DNA of 64,000 bases from NCBI GenBank assembly GCA_037893225.1, contig JAZGUH010000378.1, forward strand, positions 62,001-126,000, read 5' to 3'. Under the pieces are notes generated by a model. It made no database searches. It saw only the letters and a program-made list of their open reading frames with translations, and had not been told where the DNA came from. Positions within the stretch are counted from its first letter, which is position 1; the number at the start of each line of letters is the position of its first letter. Source of the DNA: Hippasteria phrygiana (lineage: Eukaryota > Echinodermata > Asteroidea > Valvatida > Goniasteridae). Made by a program: the position numbers and the translations under genes. Of this stretch, positions 1-11,819 are shown one piece after another.

Positions 1-611
1 TTTGGGTGATCATATTATTTTAACCTCTATTGCTTTTCAAATACTTCGGATTTTTTTAAACATGTCGCTGTGAATATTCACAGAGTTTTGACAATTATCA
101 TACTATCACACCATAAAGAATCACATAATGAAAATCAAACTAATTTGACAACTGCAGGGGAGAAAATCCTGATTAAACAGGCGGCACAGTATCATTAGTG
201 GTACCGCTGTATTTACCAAGGTCCTGCATTTGGTGATTTGCATCACGTTTTGGAATAGAAATCCCAACAGCAGAATAAACACGAAGTCAAAAATTCAGTG
301 AAAACTCATTAACTCTTTGTTGATCGTGAAATATTATGTGATGAATCTGTCAGTGTGTAATCCTAAATCAAGAATAAGATCATTATCAGTGCCATCTTGC
401 GAGGGTATAGTACCCCCCCCCCCCCTTGTCCCTGCCCCCCCCCCCCCCCCCCAAAAAAAAAGAAAAAGTGGTGCCACTAATAATGCCACCTGTTTTTAGG
501 ACGTCCTCTGCTAAAGCCATCAAATTGGATTGATTTTCAGTATGGACTTACAAAGTTGGAATGCTTTTGAAATAGAAAGGCAACATTACTTTTTAAAATT
601 AAATGATGTTT

Positions 612-2938
612 AAATGTAGTATACACGATTTGCTTTTGCTGTAATCATCAGAAATACATGGATTTGGGGGTTAGTATTTTATTGCATGATAGCAAATACT
701 GTATTCACTGACCTGTTTAAAGTTGTGTGTGCATAGATGCTGAGAAAACAGAGAAAATTAAGAAAACTAGAGGTTAAGCGTCTGTTGAGGTCAACAGACG
801 CATGGCTTTTCCTGTTTTGTTTTTAATCAGCATTAAAGTTGTTAAGGGTTTTGTTTTCGCTGAGTTTTCTAAGATCTGAGATTATTTCATGATCTAGATT
901 TCTTACTTGAAAGTTGACCTTTAAGTTTATATTACTTGACCTATGATGACATTATAAGGATAGTACTTATACATGGTGTTGGCCTGTGTCGAGATTGGAG
1001 TCAATCTGATCAATGACAGTAATATATAATAATATGTTAAATATTAAAAAATTCATAGAAAATCAGTTGATGACGTTATCATGATGGCACCTCAATTTTC
1101 ATCTATAACACGAGATACACTAGCAACATACCAGGTTTGAAGGCAATCGGACCTACCGTTCTCTAGATATGGGCCCTTGAAAAACGCACCTTTAAGATGA
1201 CGTCACGTGACACGTGATGATGTCATCATGACGTCACTCTTCGACATACAATTTCAGCTTAGGGTCTATGTTTGAGGTAAGTTTGGTTAAGATCTGAGGT
1301 TTTTTAAGACCTAAAGTGCCGCCGACAAAATTTGTGTACAAAGTCTATGGGATTTGGGATAGAACTAAAAATTCATAGAAAATCAGCCGATGACGTCATC
1401 ATGACGTCACCTCGGATTTTACATACTAGTACCACTATCTACCTGCACAGTCATTTTTATGACGATCGGACCTACCCTTATATGTGTTTAAAAAAAACAT
1501 ATTTTTGATGGCGTCATGATGACGTCACACATTTTTCACATTTATGTGAAAGAATATATAAGCTAACAAAGCTATTACAAAAAGAATTTTGAATTTAGCG
1601 TGTTCTGTTGATGAGATATGGCTTTAGGAAACTTTGAAGTTCAAAAACTTTAATATTACTGTAAAATCGTATGATGACGTCATCATGACGTCACCTCAAT
1701 TTTCATCTATAACACGAGCTACCATACCAACATACCTGGTTTGAAGGCAATCGGACGTACCGTTCTCTAGATATGGGCCCTTGAAAAATGCACCTTTAAG
1801 ATGACGTCACATGACACGTGATGACGTCATCATGACGTCACGTTTTGGCATACATTTTCAGCTTAGGGTCTCTGTTTGTGTTAAGTTTGATTAAGATCTG
1901 ATGTTGTTTAGTGACCAAAGTGTCCCGTACAAAATTCGTGTACAAAGTCTATGGGATTTGGGATAGAACTAAAAATTCATAGAAAATCAGCCGATGACGT
2001 CATCATGACGTCACCTCGGATTTAACATGCTAGTAGCATTATCTACCTGCACACTAATTTTGATGACGATCGTCCCTACCCTTATATGTGTTTCAAAAAA
2101 GCATATTTTTGATGACGTCATGATGACGTCACACATTTTTCACATTTATGTGAAAGAATATAGGAGCTAACAGAGCTATTACAAAAAGAATTTTGAATTT
2201 AGCATGTTCTGTTGGTGAGATATGGCTTTAAGAAACTTTAAAGTTCAAAAACTTAAAAATTACTATAAAATCGCATGATGACGTCATCTTGACGTCACCT
2301 CAATTTTCATCTATAACACGAGCTAGCCTACCAACATCCTAGGTTTAAAGGAAATCGGAAATACCTTTCTCTAGATATAGGCCCTTGAAAAATGCACCTT
2401 TAAGATGACGTCACGTGACGACGTCATCATGACGTCACTCTTCGACATACAATTTCAGCTTAGGGTCTATGTTTGAGGTAAGTTTGGTTAAGATCTGAGG
2501 TTTTTTAAGACCTAAAGTGCCGCCGACAAAATTCGTGTACAAAGTCTATGGGATTTTGGTCAGAACTAAAAGAAGAAGAAGAAGAAGAAGAAGAAGAAGA
2601 AAAAAAAAAATCATAACAAAAACAAAGCCTTTTCCGAAAAAGTTCGGAAAAGCCAAATATGTTCTTGAAGTCTGGTTCCCCGACCATACCCAAGACAAAA
2701 CGGAGCAATTTATAGACGTCAGGGAATTACCAGGTCGGGGAGCTAGTCTTTTTTTCAATGATTGTCGGACGACAATCATTGGAAAATGAAACAAATTTCC
2801 ACTTTTCTTGAAAACGACAGCATACCAGGTGTCATAATTTCACAGGATGCTTGAGACTGCTATTTACTTACAGTCTAGTATGGTATTTCGTAAGAATTCA
2901 GTAGTTTCATTTGTTATTTTTGCAAATGTTGTATACTA
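612..2938 (+). mobile_element. Long copy of the GTAGTGTACACGATTGG element, carrying the CRE array
   Basis: The left part (about 612-740, with gatttgggggttagtatttta and ctgacctgtttaaagtt) matches the left half of the 580-bp element at 17411-17987. The right part (about 2745-2938, with tttcacaggatg and ttacagtcta) matches its right half. Between them lies about 2 kb that the short copies lack, including the palindrome array. Either this is a longer relative from which the short copies derive by internal deletion, or the array was inserted into a short copy. The terminal repeats are degraded, so the ends are approximate. Confidence 0.55.
1050..2550 (+). repeat. Tandem ~600-bp repeat with dense TGACGTCA palindromes
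   Basis: About 2.5 copies of a ~600-bp unit. The anchor cctcaattttcatctataac occurs near 1090, 1702 and 2297. Each unit carries several CRE-like palindromes TGACGTCA, often paired as tgacgtcatcatgacgtcac; more than 15 occur in 1.4 kb. CRE is the binding site of CREB/ATF bZIP proteins, but here the motif is part of a repeat and regulatory use is not shown. An inverted relative lies at about 56815-57330. A GAA microsatellite follows at about 2568-2600. Confidence 0.85.
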
Positions 2939-3800
2939 GTGACAGTCAATAGCTGGTGTTAAAAATGCTTTATCTGTAGTGCTGACTGTACTTTGAACTG
3001 ATGTGTCTTACAGCTTGATAGAATTTAAGTTTAATGTTTTCTGTGAATAGTTTGCAAGTATATGTACATAGCTAACAAGACGAAGTTGACAAACTGGGTT
3101 TCAGCTGCAATATATCATGCATCCCTAAGATCTAAAAAACAAAAACAAAATAACAAAATAAATAAGAAAATGAACACAAAAAAAGAAATGAACAAAAATA
3201 TTAAAAAACACCCCCCCCCCCAAAAAAAAAGAAGAATGTCCTCTATTACATGTCCTCCATGTCCGTGATGAATCGGTCCGTGTGTAGTCCCAAATTAAGA
3301 ATAAGGGTCATTATCAGAGCCACCTTGCGGGCATACCACTACCTCCCCCACAGTGCCTCTAATAATACTGCCTGTTTTTAGGACGTCCTCCCTACAGCCA
3401 TCAAATTGATGTGATTTTCATGGATTGATTTTCAGTATGGACTTACAAAGTTGGAATGCTTTTGATAGAAATAATATGGCAATATTACATTTTAAAAGCA
3501 AATTAAGCAACCATATTCAAGCACTGATATTGCAGAATATGACTCGACAGTTGTTTGCTACCAATGGCAGTTAATAAGTTGGTGTTAACAATTCTTGATT
3601 TGTAGTGCCGACTGTATAAATGTTTGAAACAACTGATGTGTCTTACAGCTTAATATTAGAAATTCAAGTTTAATTTCTTTTGTGAATACGTGTAGTTTGC
3701 AAGTATCTGTGCAGTAGTTAAGAAGACAATGTTTAAAAACAACTGGGTTTCAGCTGCAGTGTGCCACGCATCCCTCAGATCTGTAAAAAATCTAATGAAA

Positions 3801-4270
3801 AGATTAAGAAAACCAATTAAGCGCACGAACTGACTGATGCTTTCAAGTGATCACTCATACAAATTTAATGTGACCTAACTATAAATCCGCTATTTTTTAA
3901 TAACACAAGAGGCTTGCACACAAGGGCAAATCAATCAAATTGTGGGATTAAAACACACGTAACTATGAAATCATATTCCATTCACTTTATCCAACGGTTC
4001 ACAAGTGAAGGACAGACCTTATATGTCTGAGTAAAGCTATCAGAAATAATTAGATACCTGTAGCTGCAAATGTGCAATTTTGTACTTTCTCCATTGATTT
4101 ACCAAGAAAAAACCTGCTACTGGATAATGGAACAAATTTCTGATGCGTGAGACTGCATTTGTGCAAGAGTAGTGTAGAAACTGGAGATAATTTTGAGATT
4201 CAAAGCGGGTCAACAAATCCAAAGGTCCATATACAGTTTGAAGCTTGCAACAATTCCAGAGTTGAAACAA
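3801..4270. other. Intergenic DNA, nothing recognised
   Basis: AT-rich sequence between the duplicated block and the mariner element. Short open frames are present but resemble no protein family and show no gene-like structure. Confidence 0.5.
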
Positions 4271-4275
4271 GTGTA

Positions 4276-5491
4276 TGAGGTGCGATCAAAAAGTTCAGAG
4301 ACTGCGCCTATAACAAGCAAAAACCGTACGTGATTTCAATCTGGCTGCCATTCCCTTGTGCAGCGATACACCGCTCCCAGTGCTCCTGCCATGCTTGGAA
4401 CGCTCCCTGGAAATCCCGTTCCGTAAGCGCGTCAAGCACCATCTGCAATTCAAGCTGGATCTCCTCCACAGTGTCAAAACGGCAACCCTTTAGCTTGAAC
4501 TTCATTTTGGGGAACAGAAAGAAGATGCAGGGAGCCAAATCCGGTGAGTAGGGGGGTGGGGAGCGACGATTGTGTTGTTGCGGTTGAGAAACTTGCACGT
4601 TTTCAGATGCGTCAGAACGGTGCAGTAGAACTCAGCGTTGACAGTCTGACCCTGGGCGAGGAATTCACGGTGCACAACCCCGTGAATGTCAAAGAAAACG
4701 GTGAGCATGCTCTTGGTTGCACTCCTGACCCGACGCGCCTTTTTTAGTCTTGGAAACTGTGGGCTCTTCCACTGCGAAGACTGCTGTTTGGTCTCTGGGT
4801 TGTAACCGTTGACCCAATTCTCGTCACCGCTGATGATCCTCGACATGAGGTTTGGGTCATCCCGGGCCTGTTGACGGAGATCCTCTTAGACTTGGACACG
4901 GTGCTGCTTCTGCTCGGGATTCAGGAGCCTGGGCACGAACTTGGCAGCGACCTGGCGCATGATCAAATTGGATGTGAGGATCGCCTGAACTGTTCCAAAT
5001 GACACTTTGACAATGTCAGCAATGTACAGGATGGTGATCCAACGATTCTGACGCATAATTCTTTTAATTTCTTGAACATTTTCGGGGGTTGTGCTCATGG
5101 AGGGTCGCCTTGACCTCTTGTCATCCTCCAGTGACATTCTGCCCTTCTTGAAATGCAAATGCCACTCAAAACACCTCGCCCGGCTCATTGCTTCATTGCC
5201 GTAGGCTTTCTGAAGTATTTTAAGGGTCTCCGTTGCAGATTTCCCAAGTTTGACACAAAATTTGATGTTCGCTCTCTGCTCAAGTTTCAGGTTCATGGTG
5301 AAATCGCAAATGCGCACGTACCAATGGTCACAAATATGCGTGTAACACAGGTGCTGATGTTGATCAAGCGATGCAACTTGGAATACTTGCAAGAGTTATT
5401 GCTTTTAATACACCTGCTACATGTACATTACTGTGCGGTGCTCCAGTCGTTCGCAACAGAAACTGTCTCGTAACTTTGTGATCGCACCTCT
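4276..5491 (-). mobile_element. Decayed mariner-family DNA transposon
   Basis: The element is bounded by inverted repeats of the form GAGGTGCGATCAmAAAGTT, the right one reading inward on the minus strand, with TA on both outer sides. That fits the TA target of Tc1/mariner elements. It encloses a minus-strand transposase relic (separate entry). Length is about 1.2 kb, typical of mariner. The two inverted repeats differ at several positions, so the copy is old. Confidence 0.85.
4308..5295 (-). pseudogene. Mariner transposase pseudogene
   Basis: Starting at the Met codon at 5293-5295, the minus strand encodes an N-terminal helix-turn-helix region (residues beginning MNLKLEQRANIKFCVKLGKS) followed by the linker and FVPRLLNPEQKQHR typical of mariner transposases. 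A stop near 4889 ends this frame. The catalytic core resumes in other frames: the first aspartate is visible in GDENW (about 4820), and the last segment contains PYSPDLAPC followed by FFLFPKMK. In the family the third catalytic aspartate follows that cysteine; here it is isoleucine. The segment holding the second catalytic aspartate is disrupted by a frameshift. The enzyme cannot be active. SETMAR-type domestication is excluded by these breaks. Confidence 0.85.
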
Positions 5492-5499
5492 TAAGTCAT

Positions 5500-7390
5500 C
5501 ATAAAATATTTTAAAATCGATTCATTCCTGCCAGTTTCTTTGTTCACTTTGAAAATCGATTCATGTTAAAAATTCTGATTAAAAATAAAATGGAATTCAA
5601 AATTTATTGCACATATAAATTATATTAGTGTCAATGTGCAAGAAGTATGAAACTGCCCGCATACACTGAAAACAATTATTTAACTGCTAATTTACTGTTC
5701 AGTCTTCACAAGACAATTCCAGACTTAAAACAAGTCTAAGTTATCATATATTAACAGACTCGAGTTCAATCGTGATTGCATAAATTTAATAATGACTCAG
5801 TCAAAAGCTCACCGTTGTTTCCAACGTGACATAATGATGTACGCGTGCGCATCATTTACCATGTGAAAGCCCGCCCTCTGTTGCTAGAAAGGTAACGTAA
5901 TTATTAATAAAAAAGGAATATACAGAAAAAGAATACGAATATTCATCTCTCACTGCTGATTAATGTGAGATATTAACTTGGTATTTATATCGAGATGAAA
6001 TTGGACATTTTTAAAGCTCGTGTTGTGTGAGCGTCAGACCCAAAGGGCACCGTAGATTTTTGGTTTTGTACGTTGCGATTTCAATTTAAGGGGATTTTTA
6101 CGGGCCTCGAACTGATAGTCTGTGAATTTTCCAGTGAAAGTTTCCTGTTCCAGGGTAAAGAGTGATCACTTGGCTCTTTTGTACCATTGATGGCGAGTTG
6201 AAAAACCCTAAATTAAACGTGCCATGAGTAATATAAAACGGGCATGTTATGATGTATGTGCAGATTGCTAGCTAGTGCCATTGTAGATTTAGAGATGCCC
6301 ATTCAAGTTATTTATGAGAAATCTTGTTGAAAAGCCATATACATGTGTACATGTAGGTAAAAACAATACGATTTATCTAACTCGGGTACATTAAATAAGA
6401 TCGTTTTGCTTTATTGATTTTTATGAATAATCAATCAGTTATATCAATATATAATAACATGTATTTAAGCTTAATCTTTGATTTTTTGATTAATCAATAA
6501 CTGTAATGCTGTGTGTTTTTGAAACTTTAATTCAGAGACTATGATCCATGAATTAGATCCACCCCCCCCCCCCCCCCCCAAAAAAAAGACAAGAACATAG
6601 TTGTATTAATAATCAATTTTTCATCGTGTATATATCTGTGCAAGAATAGTTTTAAAAAATCTTCAGAGCTGAAGAATAGCCAATAAATGTGTTAGGAATG
6701 TTTGTTTATTTCTATTGTTTTTTTTACGTGAGTCTGGGACCTTGCGAACAATACTGTTAAGCAAGCCTTATTGCTTTTACCCCTTCAAATCCGTAGTCTA
6801 GAACCGTGCATCCCCAAATGTGTCCTTGAACAGTAGATAAGACTCATTATTTAAACTTGGGTATCATACGAGACCGCAAAGCGTTGTGGAAACCCGTTAA
6901 ATTGAAAAAATTTATTATTCAAATCATTGGTTTTTTTAATCACTTGTTGGGTTTGCCCTGACGAAAACACATGGATCAATGAGATTATAACCTGCGCTTA
7001 TAAGCAAACTACTGTTCAAGTTTGGGATAATTCCATTTAACTGTCAAATCTGTCCTGGAAACCATCCCTTCGGCAATGATTTACGAAAAGGGAGCGTCTG
7101 TATTTGAGTTTGAATTTCGCGCTTGTCATACCCATTTTGTTTGGCTTTTGGGGTTGCTTACATCATGGATATCCTAATGAACAAAATGCTGTAAATTGAA
7201 GATCCCCTAATGTGAAAATTAATTAATAATTCCCATTTTTTTATCGTCTCTCTGTCGCGGGTCACCATTAATGAATTAGGCATTTTATTTGACCTGACTG
7301 TGAAAGTGGCACATGCGCACAACTTTATGCAACTTTTTTTAAGGGCCGAAATAGCATTTAATAATGACTCAGTTAAAAGCTAGCTGCACA
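5500..7390. other. Repeat-poor AT-rich intergenic DNA
   Basis: No gene was recognised. It holds a half copy of the B-box palindrome element (5526-5556), sequence loosely similar to the 25.9-26.2 kb block (5580-5760), a poly-C/poly-A tract at about 6562-6588, and two of three copies of a 25-bp word containing TGACTCA (about 5785 and 7354). Confidence 0.5.
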
Positions 7391-7395
7391 CTAGA

Positions 7396-7913
7396 GCAGT
7401 TTCCTAATATATTTAAATTTATGCACGCATAATACTAGAATGACATTCACGAGAGGATTACAGTTGCACACAAACAGTATACGTATATACGATGTGCTTC
7501 AACCATCCACGCCGGACAAAATTATTTCACCATGCACAGACGGTCAGGTTGACCGGAGATTGTGCGTTAAGCCCGGGCAGACCCACGTGAAAATCACGCT
7601 GCGACAGTCAGCAGCAAAAAGTGCAACGTGGATGGTACCCTGAAGCACACGGTTAGTTGTTGGCACCCGTGTGGAAAGGAGCCCTGCTTAATTCCTTTGG
7701 CCTCGTGCACACGGGACAACCGCATTTTAAAAGTTTTTACCTATGACGATTTCAGGTACTTTTCCAAAGCCAAATGGGACAAATCTTGGAGAAATTGAGA
7801 GAAAATGACAACTTTTTGGAACCCTGTACATTTTAATAGACCGATTTCGCTTTTTGCCTGCAGGGCCCATTTATGCGCATGCGTGCATAAATTTGAATTT
7901 ATTAGGAAACTGG
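7396..7913. mobile_element. MITE-like element with ~35-bp inverted ends
   Basis: The left end (gcagtttcctaatatattta, then a word ending atgcacgcat) is repeated inverted at about 7878-7913. Directly outside both ends lies the same word tttaataatgactcag, so a flanking duplication encloses the element. The internal 450 bp hold no recognised coding sequence. Superfamily is not determined. Confidence 0.55.
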
Positions 7914-8563
7914 TCTCTTACCTGCATTTAATAATGACTCAGTCAAAAGCTAGCTGCGAACTTACCGGTATTACTCCGTGATGGCAATGCTGCAACTAAC
8001 ACAGATTATACATGTTGTACATCACTGACAAAAAAAGCAATCACGATCCAAGATTTCTTTTGTGTCCCTTTTATTGATTTAAGCTTGACAGTGTTACCAA
8101 GGCCTGCATTACAATACCGAGAAGTGAGGTCACATTTATGATTTCCATTTAGCTGCACAGATTCAAGGATAATGTTAATGCGTTCACTGAGAGGAAATTC
8201 TGTCCATGCATGTCAATATCAAGTGCATTGATTTTCTTTTCAATCATTTTTTTCCCATCAAGATTATGGGTCTGACCAACAGTAGCAGATTATACCATAA
8301 CCATAAGAGGGACAGTGATATCTTACGATAGCAGCGTCCAGCCTCTCGTACTAGCTTTAAGATCATATGATTTACGAGCTTTGTGTGATTTGTAATGAGC
8401 TACAAAATTCAACTTTTGTGAAGCACTTCTGTGGTAGCCGTCAAGGAGTCAAACAAGTGGAAGAGTCAGCAGAAGACAGTTGTGCTAGTGAGACTTCCAC
8501 AGGAAGGCACATCCGGGCTGATCTCTGTACCAATTATACTTGGGGTATTTCTCCAAACTATAA

Positions 8564-9247
8564 ATGAATTTCAAACATCTGTGCATGATGAGGCTGGTTT
8601 GGGTGAGCGTTGTGCTCACGGCTGCATATGCCGCTGGCCAATCTTGCCAGCCTGGCCAAGATGAATTTGATCATTCTTGCTACCAGCTGTTAACAGAACT
8701 CCTTACATGGGAAAGCGCCAACGAAACCTGCCACGATGCAGGGGGCCAGTTGGTCATTCCGACCTCGCTACCCGAGCACCACTTCATATGGGGGCTGTTC
8801 ACCGCAAACCTCCAAGAAGGAGATGTCTGGATTGGCTGCACTGACATGCACGAGGAAGGGGTGTGGATGCAGGCAGGCAAGAAAAGCCATTCGTGCACCT
8901 TCTTCAACTGGGCTGCTGGCAAGCCGGATAGGAAAAACCAGGATAGCCAAGACTGTCTTGTGATGTCTCGCGATTTGGAGAGCTTCTGGAAAGACGCGAG
9001 ATGCTTCATGGAGAAAGCTGTGATTTGCAAGCACCCTGCTATTCCACATACTACTGTGGCAGAGAGCACCACTGATCCAGAAGGCGCCACAGCTACCCCA
9101 GAGGGAGTTACAAGTACCCCTGATGTGGTAACAAAATACCCAGAAAGAGGCACAAGTACCAGTTACCCAGAGGGGGTTACAATCAAAAGTACCCCTGAAG
9201 CTTTCTGTCTGCAGGCTGATACAGATGGCCGATTGAAATCTCCATAA
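8564..9247 (+). CDS. C-type lectin domain protein with Thr/Pro-rich tail
   Basis: A 227-residue uninterrupted ORF. Residues about 8-26 form a hydrophobic signal peptide; Met8 or Met9 may be the true start because the signal sequence then sits at the N-terminus. Residues 28-157 are a C-type lectin-like domain. The long-form cysteines are C28/C39, C56/C155 and C131/C147. The WIGC motif is at 89-92 (family WIGL) and FFNWAAGKPD at 113-122. The calcium/sugar motif (EPN or QPD in canonical lectins) is KPD here, and the WND motif is WKD, so calcium-dependent sugar binding is uncertain. C92 and C111 may form an extra disulfide. After 160 comes a Thr/Ser/Pro-rich tail with imperfect TPEGVTSTP repeats, probably O-glycosylated. 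No transmembrane segment is seen, so it is probably secreted. Part of the 3' end could be read-through into an intron. Confidence 0.85.
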   Translation: MNFKHLCMMRLVWVSVVLTAAYAAGQSCQPGQDEFDHSCYQLLTELLTWESANETCHDAGGQLVIPTSLPEHHFIWGLFTANLQEGDVWIGCTDMHEEGVWMQAGKKSHSCTFFNWAAGKPDRKNQDSQDCLVMSRDLESFWKDARCFMEKAVICKHPAIPHTTVAESTTDPEGATATPEGVTSTPDVVTKYPERGTSTSYPEGVTIKSTPEAFCLQADTDGRLKSP

Positions 9248-9553
9248 AACTTGGCCTGTGTTTTTCAGGTGTCCCATCTAAAGATATACAGGTATTTATA
9301 TTTATCAAAGTAACGTAAAGTGATACATTTTGGACTGTACCGAGGTACACGTAGCAATATTTGTCCATCATACACAACATGATATATGCAGGTAATCAGG
9401 TGGCTGGAACTTAGATTTATCCAACACTACTCTGATACCCGAAGAATTTTGTGCAAATTTTGACTGATTTGGAATTGTTTATCAAACATGGGTTTAAAAT
9501 TCGTGCACCTATATACATAAGAAGCTAGATTAAAATCAAACATTTCCCGACTA

Positions 9554-9832
9554 TGGGCTCCGTGCTCGACTACCCCCTCAGCGGAAAGAAAAGGCGAGTT
9601 GGGGGGGTCAATATCGACGCCATTTTACCCGACTTCCATTTAAGTGTCTGGTTCCCGCTATGATATTCTTATTGAAAACCCAATTATCGAGAGTCGGCAA
9701 ACAGACAAAGCAATCCCACTGGTACGAGTATCAAATGAACGAGAAGCGCAGTGCGTAATACCAGCGACGTACTTCCCGTGAAAGTGCGGTTGCTATGTGG
9801 ACAGCGCCCTCTTTTGGTGCGCACGGAGCCCA
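9554..9832. mobile_element. TA-flanked MITE with TGGGCTCCGTGC ends
   Basis: TGGGCTCCGTGC at the left and its reverse complement at the right are each preceded or followed by TA. The pattern suggests a Tc1/mariner-type non-autonomous element of about 280 bp. Only the terminal 12-14 bp match, so confidence is moderate. Confidence 0.5.
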
Positions 9833-10114
9833 TAGCATTCCAACGTTATTGACACTTGCGAAAAATGTACACCGTACAGCTATAGAGCTCACTGTACACA
9901 CTTGCATTTTTGCTGCATTGAAGCACCGTTGTAGCATTAACCTTTACAAACAATATGAACAGCAATTTCCAAGACCAAATTTTTTGGGATTGGCTTTCTT
10001 TAACAAATACCTGGTTACCCATGTTATTTTTCAGTCGGGTACCCAGTTCTCATATTTCTCGTTAATGCACACCCCTAGTTTTCATGCACATTTTATTACA
10101 AATATCAATCAATA

Positions 10115-10188
10115 TCAACCCTAACCCCTATAGAGGGTGCATGCAAAAATCATATTAAAATTGGAGGATTTGGGACTGTTAGGGTTAA
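10115..10188. mobile_element. Small TTAA-type element with CCCTAACCCC ends (degraded)
   Basis: Starts tcaaccctaacccc and ends gttagggttaa, like the better-preserved elements at 36862 and 37907. The left TTAA is mutated to TCAA. About 74 bp; a deletion derivative or decayed copy. Confidence 0.4.
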
Positions 10189-10814
10189 TGAGTTTATACC
10201 TCACAGACAAATCGGTTATCTCAACAAAGTACATGTAGGTCTTGTCGTAAAATGCACATCCCATTAATTTACCATCGGAATGCATGTAATTTACACCACT
10301 TGACATTGCATAGATCTTTAACCTCAAAATATACATGAAAAATCGTATTTAAACTTCTGGATCCAAATACATGTACATGGGACTCTATGGGGGGAGTGTG
10401 TGAAGCAACACATGCGGGTACTCCATTTGTTTGCACTGCACTTCCGGATCCAAATGATGTCACACTCGTGAAGATACTCCCCATCTCATTGTACCTAGAA
10501 GAATTTGTCATTCTTGACAACGTACATGTATAAACTAATGTGTACAATGTACTGTTTCCTGTAACCCTGTGATAAAGATGCTAACTATGGCTACTGTATG
10601 TTCAGACAGAATTTTAGCTAAAATGGTAAACATTAAAACGGTCGCTCACCACAGGTGGCCGGTCATAAAATTAAAACGTACCAAGCGTTCAGACCCCGTT
10701 TTAAGTATAGCAAGTTCAACTCAAAGTGGTTTATCTCTGGGGTCACATAAAACTTCTGCCATTTACATAAAGTGCGCTTGTTCGTGTGTACATAAAATTG
10801 AGTGTACATAAAAT

Positions 10815-11215
10815 TGAGTTTGTATATGCCGGCAATCGTGGACCTAGGACAAAAGAATTTGGACGTAGACAGAGGTCCACGTTTGACCTAATGTCCACGA
10901 TTGAAAATCGTGTACAAAACTAATGGGAGGCCTTCCGAAAAAGTTAGAGTATAAACAAAAGAGGAACAATGGGAGGTCCACGTTTGCACCCGTTTACATG
11001 ACTGTGTGAGTGTGCGTGTGTAAATACTGGCAATTGTGGACTAGGGACAAAAGAGTTATTGCGTAGACAAAAGGGTTCACGATTGACCGAACGTCCACGA
11101 TTGAAAATCGTGTACAAAACATATGGGAGGCCTTCCCAAAAAGTTAAAGTACAAACAAAAGAGGGACAATAGGAGGTCCATGATTGCCGGTATTTACACA
11201 CTTGTGTGCACACAG
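10815..11215 (+). repeat. Two direct copies of a dispersed repeat (CGTGTACAAAAC...GGCCTTCC)
   Basis: Two copies (about 10815-10990 and 11020-11215) share ccacgattgaaaatcgtgta and gggaggccttcc. Related copies lie at about 15985-16205 (inverted) and 57635-57785. A second word (gaggacaatgctttgtgttcc) follows at 11220-11330 and recurs near 16500 and 57960. It is a dispersed repeat of unknown class, with no coding sequence recognised. Confidence 0.65.
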
Positions 11216-11819
11216 TCGTACTTTCCAAAAACTTCCGAGGACAATGCTTTGTGTTCCTTATTGTTCCTTTAACATAACCCAACCACATAAGACTAAGCAC
11301 GTATTATTACTTCCGAGGACCAATTTCAACAAAAGACTGACTTGCGAGGACTGAAAGGTTCCTTTGTATTTTCTTTCTCCTCTTGTCCTCGGACGTACAT
11401 TTACATGTACAGGTGTCATGGTATCGCATTACACGCGAGGACAGAAAAGAGGGTATAACAAAGGAAACAACACTGTCCTCACATTTCTTTTCTTTGTTCG
11501 GGAAAATGTGAGGACAGGCAAACTAGTGCTTAGTCTATGGGGATGGGTTATATCAAAGGGAAACAATGGAAAGTCCTCACATGTATAGCGATACAATAAT
11601 CCATATGTACATGTATGTATAATACAGCTTTCAACATCTAACACTTAGAAGCCTTGGCCATGGTCATCGCTTTTAAAATACTTTCAACAACCGTTTCAAA
11701 TCAATGATCCACGAAAAATATCGGAGCAATAGACTAAAAATTACTGTAAGGGTAAACCAAAAGCAGAAAGATGCACATGAATGCTATTATAGACTATTAG
11801 CAAAATAGCGGTTGATGGC

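Larger units (their letters stand above)
340..3800. repeat. Tandemly duplicated ~600-bp block split by a 2.3-kb insertion
   Basis: A block at about 340-605 (around the words ttatcagtgccatcttgcg and ggacgtcctc) recurs at about 3265-3500. Its continuation at about 2940-3140 (tgatgtgtcttacagctt, gggtttcagctgca) recurs at about 3575-3800. In the second copy the two halves are adjacent. In the first they are separated by about 2.3 kb carrying a transposon and the CRE-palindrome array. This is direct sequence similarity; the order (duplication first, then insertion) is inferred. A poly-C tract lies at about 411-452. No coding potential was recognised. Confidence 0.7.

Noticed and set aside
2517..2789. 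ORF with a run of about ten Arg codons
   Set aside because: It reads through a GAA/AAG microsatellite; no homology and no gene context.
8680..9277. Long minus-strand open frames opposite the lectin
   Set aside because: They are antisense shadows of the lectin ORF with no family resemblance.
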